In this document: positions 58,501 through 64,000 of the stretch, piece after piece | Layout: each line of letters opens with the position of its first letter | Position numbering within the stretch: the first letter of the stretch is position 1 | DNA from: Tenebrio molitor | Lineage: Eukaryota; Arthropoda; Insecta; Coleoptera; Tenebrionidae | Reading direction: 5' to 3' | Assembly: GCF_963966145.1 (NCBI RefSeq) | Contig: NC_091046.1 | Coordinates: forward strand, 39,370,001-39,434,000 | Length of the DNA stretch: 64,000 bases | Position numbers and translations under genes: made by a program | Notes under the pieces: model-generated | The model's database searches: none | Seen by the model: the letters and a program-made list of their open reading frames with translations, nothing else | What the model was told of the DNA's origin: nothing

Positions 58501-61000
58501 TACATATTCTATTTTGTCTTAAAAAATTAATCAACCCACCGGTCTGGAACGTTATTGAGCTGTACTCGTATTAGCGTCAAAAATCTTTCTCGCTTTGTTT
58601 TTAACGGCCTCAAAACATGGAAAGAAAAATTTAGTAACTTTTCTTCAAAATCATAACTCATCTTTCATCTATGCCCCTCCTTTCTGGGATATCTGACGAT
58701 GACTCTAACATTACCCTGCGCCACTTCACTGTTATAATCTCTTGGGCCTTCAAGGACTACCACACGTGAATTAGATGATGAGTCTCCAAGATACACTAGG
58801 ACGACTATACCGCAGTCTCGCGTTTCAACTGTGCACGCGTCCCGAATCCTTCGGGACTGCGATGACTAGTCCGTTAAAAGCAATTTTAAGAAATTTCTCG
58901 CGCCACTTGACATAACCTGTGACTCACCCGGAAACGGCTTTTTCAGGGGGACCGAAAAAGTTCGCCGGTAAGACGATACGTGACTTTGTTTTTTATTTAG
59001 TTTAATTAGAGGAGCGGCGTGGGCGGTGGCGGCAGTGCGCGATACGACGGCCATCGGCGATAAATTTATCAGAAGCGAGTGGGTCCGCATCGGGAGGGAG
59101 CGTCGGCGGCGGCGAGCGCAATTCAATACCATCACCGATACGGCAGTCGTGGAAAAGAAGCATTGCACCGTCAACCGCTGGAATCTTTAATTACGCGAAA
59201 ATTCCCAATACTGTATAGTCAGCTGTGACTAATTAATCAGATGTACAATTGAATTCCGCTTGTCTATTTAACAAACAGGAGAACATTCCTGCGGTGCCTA
59301 ATCGAGATCTGTCCTCGCCGCGATGAAATATTGTTCCAGGAGCGATCCCAGGTGAAGCGCTCGTAATAATGGAAGTCATTTATTAGGAATTGTTTACACT
59401 GCGAGAGAGAGGGGTGACACTACAATTCTTGGTCTCGGTTAAGGGAGCTTCGGCGCGTTTGAGTAATGTCCGACTCACCTGTCACTTTATGAAGAATGAG
59501 TCGTTTGTTACGGAATATTAATCGATCATTGAATTTCCTCCCTTCTGCGTCACTAGATAAGTTTATTTTAGAATACTTCCGCTATCATGAAACAAACCCC
59601 TTTTATAAGAGTGTTTTCACAGTAAACATTTCATGACGTTTAAACTGGATAAAAGTAAATTTCTAAATGAAACATAAACACGTCCCGGATCCTTCGCTCT
59701 CTCATCAAATTCACCACTAGCTCGCACCTCCGATGCTGCTTTATTCATTAAAAACTACACGTATTTTGCCAACCGACCCTCGCCGCTTGAACACACAATT
59801 TACAACAACATTATTACAACAAGACCGAGAGCCCTCCCGATACCGCCCACTTATGAAACGGATCCCACCACGAATAAAACAAATCTCGATGTCGCGCAAA
59901 TTTCTTCTCTTATTCATCACTCCTGCTGCACCGCTTCAATCCCAAAAGCTGAAACATTGACGGCGTTCCTGCAAAGTTAATGCGTATAAAGGTCACTAAA
60001 CACTGTAATGCGTTTACGGTTTCTAATCATGAGCTGTAAATATTCTACGAACAGATAGATGTGCTTGCTGCTAAATCACAACTAAGCTCCTTATGAAATT
60101 CCTGCACAGCTGACTTCCTGCACCCAAAAATTCAACAGACTTGTTCCACAAATTCGAATTTACAAGAATTGACTTATTCATCTGCCTAGAAAACGTCCTC
60201 CGCTCTTGCAATATTTAGTTCGTCGCTCTCCGCTTTTTGTTAACATTCAAGGAGTAATAGACACTATTTGCTTTTTCACGGCATTATAAAGTGCGAGTAA
60301 CAGATTAATTTAATAGGAGGAAAACGTTAGAGCTAAGCGAGTCGTTGTCTGAAATTTCTGTATAATTCTACCTGCCTGCAGCAATTTCTCTGTACTCGTT
60401 GCTTGGAGTCAATGTCTCAGTTGAGACTAGAATATTAACTAAGCTGATTCATCTTTCATTTTTGTCTGACACAATGCTGGTCCGGACCCTTGACGAACAC
60501 CGAAGGAAGTTCGTTAGCGGCGGAAAGGTTATTTGCTAAAGCGGTGCAGCAGGACCGATAGATAGTGCACATTAGCAGGAAAAAACTACAAAAATAACAG
60601 ATGATTTCACTTTAATAGATTCTTTTTATTTTACGAGTTCACTGGATAGGCGAGAGTTAACTGTATTAATATTGGGCCTTCAAATAAATATATATTTAGA
60701 GTAGGCGTAGGAGACATTCTAATTCTTTTAACAGTGTAAAGTAATTTTTGTAGGTAACCAATTATTCTCGGGAGTTGCATAGTATGCATAGTAAGCTTTT
60801 TCCCGATTTCATATTGTCATATTCCGTAGAGGCAGAATAGGGGGAATGCACTACAAAAATTAAACATATTTTCTAACCTAATTTTATTTAGTTAAAATGT
60901 CAGGCGTTTCTTGTGTCATTTTCTATGCTGGAAAAATGTTGCAAACAATTGAATTTCCATAGGTTGCTCTAAATATTAATTTATGTGAAGGCCCGTTAGT

Positions 61001-61140
61001 ATATGTATTATATCATTAAGAGTAGAAATGAGTCTTTTTGTGGCTACTTGGCTAGCCCAGAGATTGAAGGCCGAAACGTAGTTGAGGCCGACAACTGCGC
61101 GAGGCACAAAAAGACTTTCTACTCTAAATGATATATACTA
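61001..61140. repeat. Fold-back with GC-rich core
   Basis: Arms AGAGTAGAAATGAGTCTTTTTGTG and the near-complement CACAAAAAGACTTTCTACTCT, extended by AT-rich TATATCATT / AATGATATA. The core GGCCGAAACGTAGTTGAGGCC is GC-rich. Confidence 0.65.
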
Positions 61141-64000
61141 CATTTTTTATCTTTAAGCGGATCACAAAAAAAAAATCGAACATAAACTCATTTATAAACA
61201 TAACATTTATAACATAGACTTATTTATTTTTCTTTTCCTTTTACAATGTTCAAATTTTAAGGCACTAGTAATTTCTACTTCCCCTGTTATTGGTACTTGG
61301 AGTTTCAATAATATTAGTAAAGTCTACAATGCTATTCAATCTATCCGATGTACTTTCTGCAAATGTCCACGTAAAACTTTCCCAAAATGGTGAATGATCA
61401 CGATTTGTAATTTTTTGTATCCTGAACTTTTACTACAATAGCAGAGCCTAAACCTTCGATATCTTTTATTGTCAAATTGGTGAATTCATCGCATCACAAG
61501 CTTCGGTCCGACAACTCTATGGACATAACCTACAATAATTTATAATTCTTCGTCTAGGAAACTCAGAAATTTTACCTTTGTAGCCAGATCATGAACATTA
61601 TTATACATACACAATTTAATCATATACTTTTCGGAACTTTGGTGGGACTAGATCCTACATAGGTAGTTTGCCGCGATCTGCGTCAATTTTCGGGGAGTAA
61701 AATTCATATCGGCACCGGACTTCAGTTATTTGCTAAATATAACAAAAGTTATCAAAACGTGAATAGCAAACGATTACAACTTACGGTTGTTTACTTTTCA
61801 ACAGTGAACGGTTATCTTACATTATTTTTTAACTTTGACATCATGGCATCTGACATCCACGCTGTGGCCACGCCCACAACGCCACAACGGACGGCTCGTG
61901 ACAGAATATAGGGGACGCGGTTAAATATTGGGTAATAATTTCGTTATTTCGCTTTTTTAGATACTTTTCTTTAACAGGGATAATTTAATTATTACATATT
62001 TCGTGCAACTGATAATTGTAATTGATAAATAAATCGTGACAAATATTTCAAACGACCTTACATTTGACCCGGTCGAGCCGCCTGTGGGACACTTCTACTC
62101 CTAGGACTTGAAGTACTTCTACTCCCCTCAGAAAAAAAATGACAGTTTAACCGTCTCTATGGAGATACACAAGGCGCGATTTTCGACCGCTTGAAGATAA
62201 ATTTATTTTATAATCCCCGGAAAAAATCGGTAATCTGAATAATTTTGTACGAAAAAGCTCGTCGGCAGCGTCACATCCAAAATTCACTTTAGGAAGTGAT
62301 CCGGCACGAGTGTATAATTTCACCAATTACCAAACTCTTCGTGAAAACATTCGGACGCAAATGCATTATTAACATTTTCGCATCCCGTACATCAAGCGTA
62401 TCGAGTGTAGCACCGGATGATTTTGTTTAAATTTTCGTGAACCATTTCCGGCGAAAGCTCGCGCGTTTCCCGCCCGCCTGGAGAAAATACGAGATTCCGT
62501 TATGTGTTCCCGGTGCTAATTTCCATTTGCCCCACGACGTGTTGTTATGCAGTCGCAACCTCATGACCCGCCGAAAGCTGTGCTTATTTGGACTACCCGC
62601 CACTTCTTGCAACTATAAACGGAATAATTGAGAACAGTGTCAATGGGAAACAAGCCGCGGCTGGATACAAATTGAATTAAATAACGACCTGCCCAACAGT
62701 CGTCGCAGATGCTACAAGAAATTAAAGGGTGGCGAGGGAAGATAATAATGAAGCCGAAGTTTGAGAAAAGAACGGGGGAGAGATAAACATACCTCGGTTG
62801 ATGGGAATCAAAACTCTTTGGTTGTTGGTCTTTGGTGGTACAAGTTGGGGCGCCGATACGAACCCATGAATAATTATTACGATAAATTTTTGATGAAATA
62901 TGAGAGTAAATGATCAGAGTGGTGCTGACAAGGCCATTAAAAAGCCCACAACTGGCACGGGATGGAATTTTTGAGGGAACCCTTGAGCGGGGTAATTTTA
63001 ATTAAAACGTAAAGCACCGGCGCAAAGTGAAATAATTTGTGATCGACGGTGTTGCAAATTATGGTGGTCCATAAATCGGGCAGGGGACACGACTCATGCA
63101 TTTCCAATGGCGATAGTTTATAGAAAACCGTGAATCGTAGCCAACGAGCAAGAGACAGTAATCGAACTGTCTAGAACGGCCTGAATTAAAGATGGGCCGA
63201 TAGAGCTATTCTCGTGCAGAATCCTAAACAGTATTGATTTGCAAAAGTAGCCTCACCAGCTCGGATTACCTGCCATGCACCCCCATTGTTGACAGAGGAC
63301 GAAATTTGTTTGCGGGCCGCAGGATCCAGGCACTAAGCTTAAAATATGACGAGCGGAGTGGAGTGCAAAACATTAAATTGTTAATAGGAACTGAGATTTC
63401 GGGAGCGATTAGTAATTTATTTGGTGCGATGACACCCGCACTCCTCGACGTTGAGGGCGCCGAAAACCCGGCTTTTGTTTAACGTATCGAAGGTCTTTGT
63501 GCAAACACCAGTTAATTACAGCCGACGCCACCACTGGACAGAGCCACTCTCGTGATCTATGCCTTACTTGTTGCACTTCGTCCTGATCTGCGACGTTGAA
63601 TTATTGCACTTCGCGACGACTTCGCACCATAAATCCTCGCTAGTTTGTTTTATAATAATGAGCTCGACTTTTTCCACCCGAGAATCGATAACGTAATTAC
63701 TCAGTAGATTAGACCGTCCCTATGATTCATGGACGTTAGCGCCGCTCACTCCACCGTTTTAAAGTTTTTATTGGAGCTTAGGTCGCGGATTTATGACCCC
63801 AATAATTGCACCTCTTTCAGGGTTGCTACACACATGAATTCGAACGACATCCCCCGAACTCGACACCGGGCGCCCGAGAAGGCCGTGGGCGGAGCTTTAT
63901 TTACACTGCGATCACACGCGCTTCGGACCACGTGACGTCCCCTTTTCGCACAGACTCACAAAAAATGTTGACTTAAATGTTTAATTGAAAATCGGTTTTC

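Larger units (their letters stand above)
53987..64000. other. Upstream region of kirre (non-coding)
   Basis: No convincing coding exon. GC-richer patches at about 54.1-54.5, 58.9-59.1, 62.0-62.7 and 63.0-63.9 kb look unlike the AT-rich background and could be promoter, enhancer or untranslated exon sequence, but nothing specific identifies them. The 153-aa open frame at 55830-56291 has no recognisable domain. The rest includes the MITE, hairpins and purine-rich repeat listed separately. Confidence 0.45.

Noticed and set aside
57527..58522. Several 60-123-aa frames on both strands
   Set aside because: Products of the purine-rich tandem repeat; low-complexity peptides on both strands.
59733..59960. 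75-aa frame ending ...LQSQKLKH
   Set aside because: No motifs or context suggesting a gene.

Overview
This window is AT-rich nuclear DNA from an animal, with spliced genes, large introns and many short inverted-repeat transposons. The gene content (a Kirre/Roughest cell-adhesion molecule ending in the PDZ ligand ATHV, a quiver/bero-type Ly6 protein, GPN2, PSMG3 and SEM1) and the transposon set (hAT, P-element/THAP9-like, Tc1/mariner, piggyBac-like, R4-like and jockey-like LINE pieces, a tRNA-type SINE) point to a holometabolous insect. A beetle is my best guess, by inference only. No prokaryotic features, CRISPR arrays, rRNA genes or true tRNA genes were seen.

Layout. 1-18.0 kb is gene-poor and filled with MITEs (several with clear TA target duplications), a tRNA-derived SINE with a 16-bp target duplication, a dead Tc1/mariner transposase and the C-terminal piece of an R4-like LINE. 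18.2-20.1 kb is a compact housekeeping cluster. SEM1 (+), a 70-aa proteasome lid subunit, converges on GPN2 (-). GPN2 lies directly downstream of, and overlaps by 32 nt, PSMG3 (-), a proteasome assembly chaperone. 20.1-24.3 kb holds an intact 912-aa THAP-domain P-element-type transposase (-) with a partial, internally deleted copy beside its 3' end. 25.4-35.3 kb is a three-exon Ly6/uPAR gene (+) whose introns contain LINE fragments, nested MITEs and hairpins.

38.3-54.0 kb is a seven-coding-exon kirre/roughest gene (-) encoding an 826-aa type I membrane protein: signal peptide, five Ig domains, one transmembrane helix and a cytoplasmic tail. A 9.5-kb intron splits the first Ig domain and carries a complete 2,218-bp hAT element with 14-bp terminal repeats, an exact 8-bp target duplication and an intact two-exon transposase. 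54-64 kb has no convincing coding sequence. It is either 5' non-coding/intronic sequence of kirre or intergenic, and it includes an ~850-bp purine-rich higher-order repeat.

The most unusual signals are: (1) a recurring class of short fold-back sequences (about 45-150 bp), with AT-rich arms and a GC-rich palindromic core, that are not obviously homologous to each other; (2) two intact, potentially autonomous transposase genes; (3) the overlapping PSMG3-GPN2 arrangement; and (4) nested and side-by-side MITEs whose insertion order can be read. All exon boundaries were set by eye from splice consensus and reading-frame continuity.
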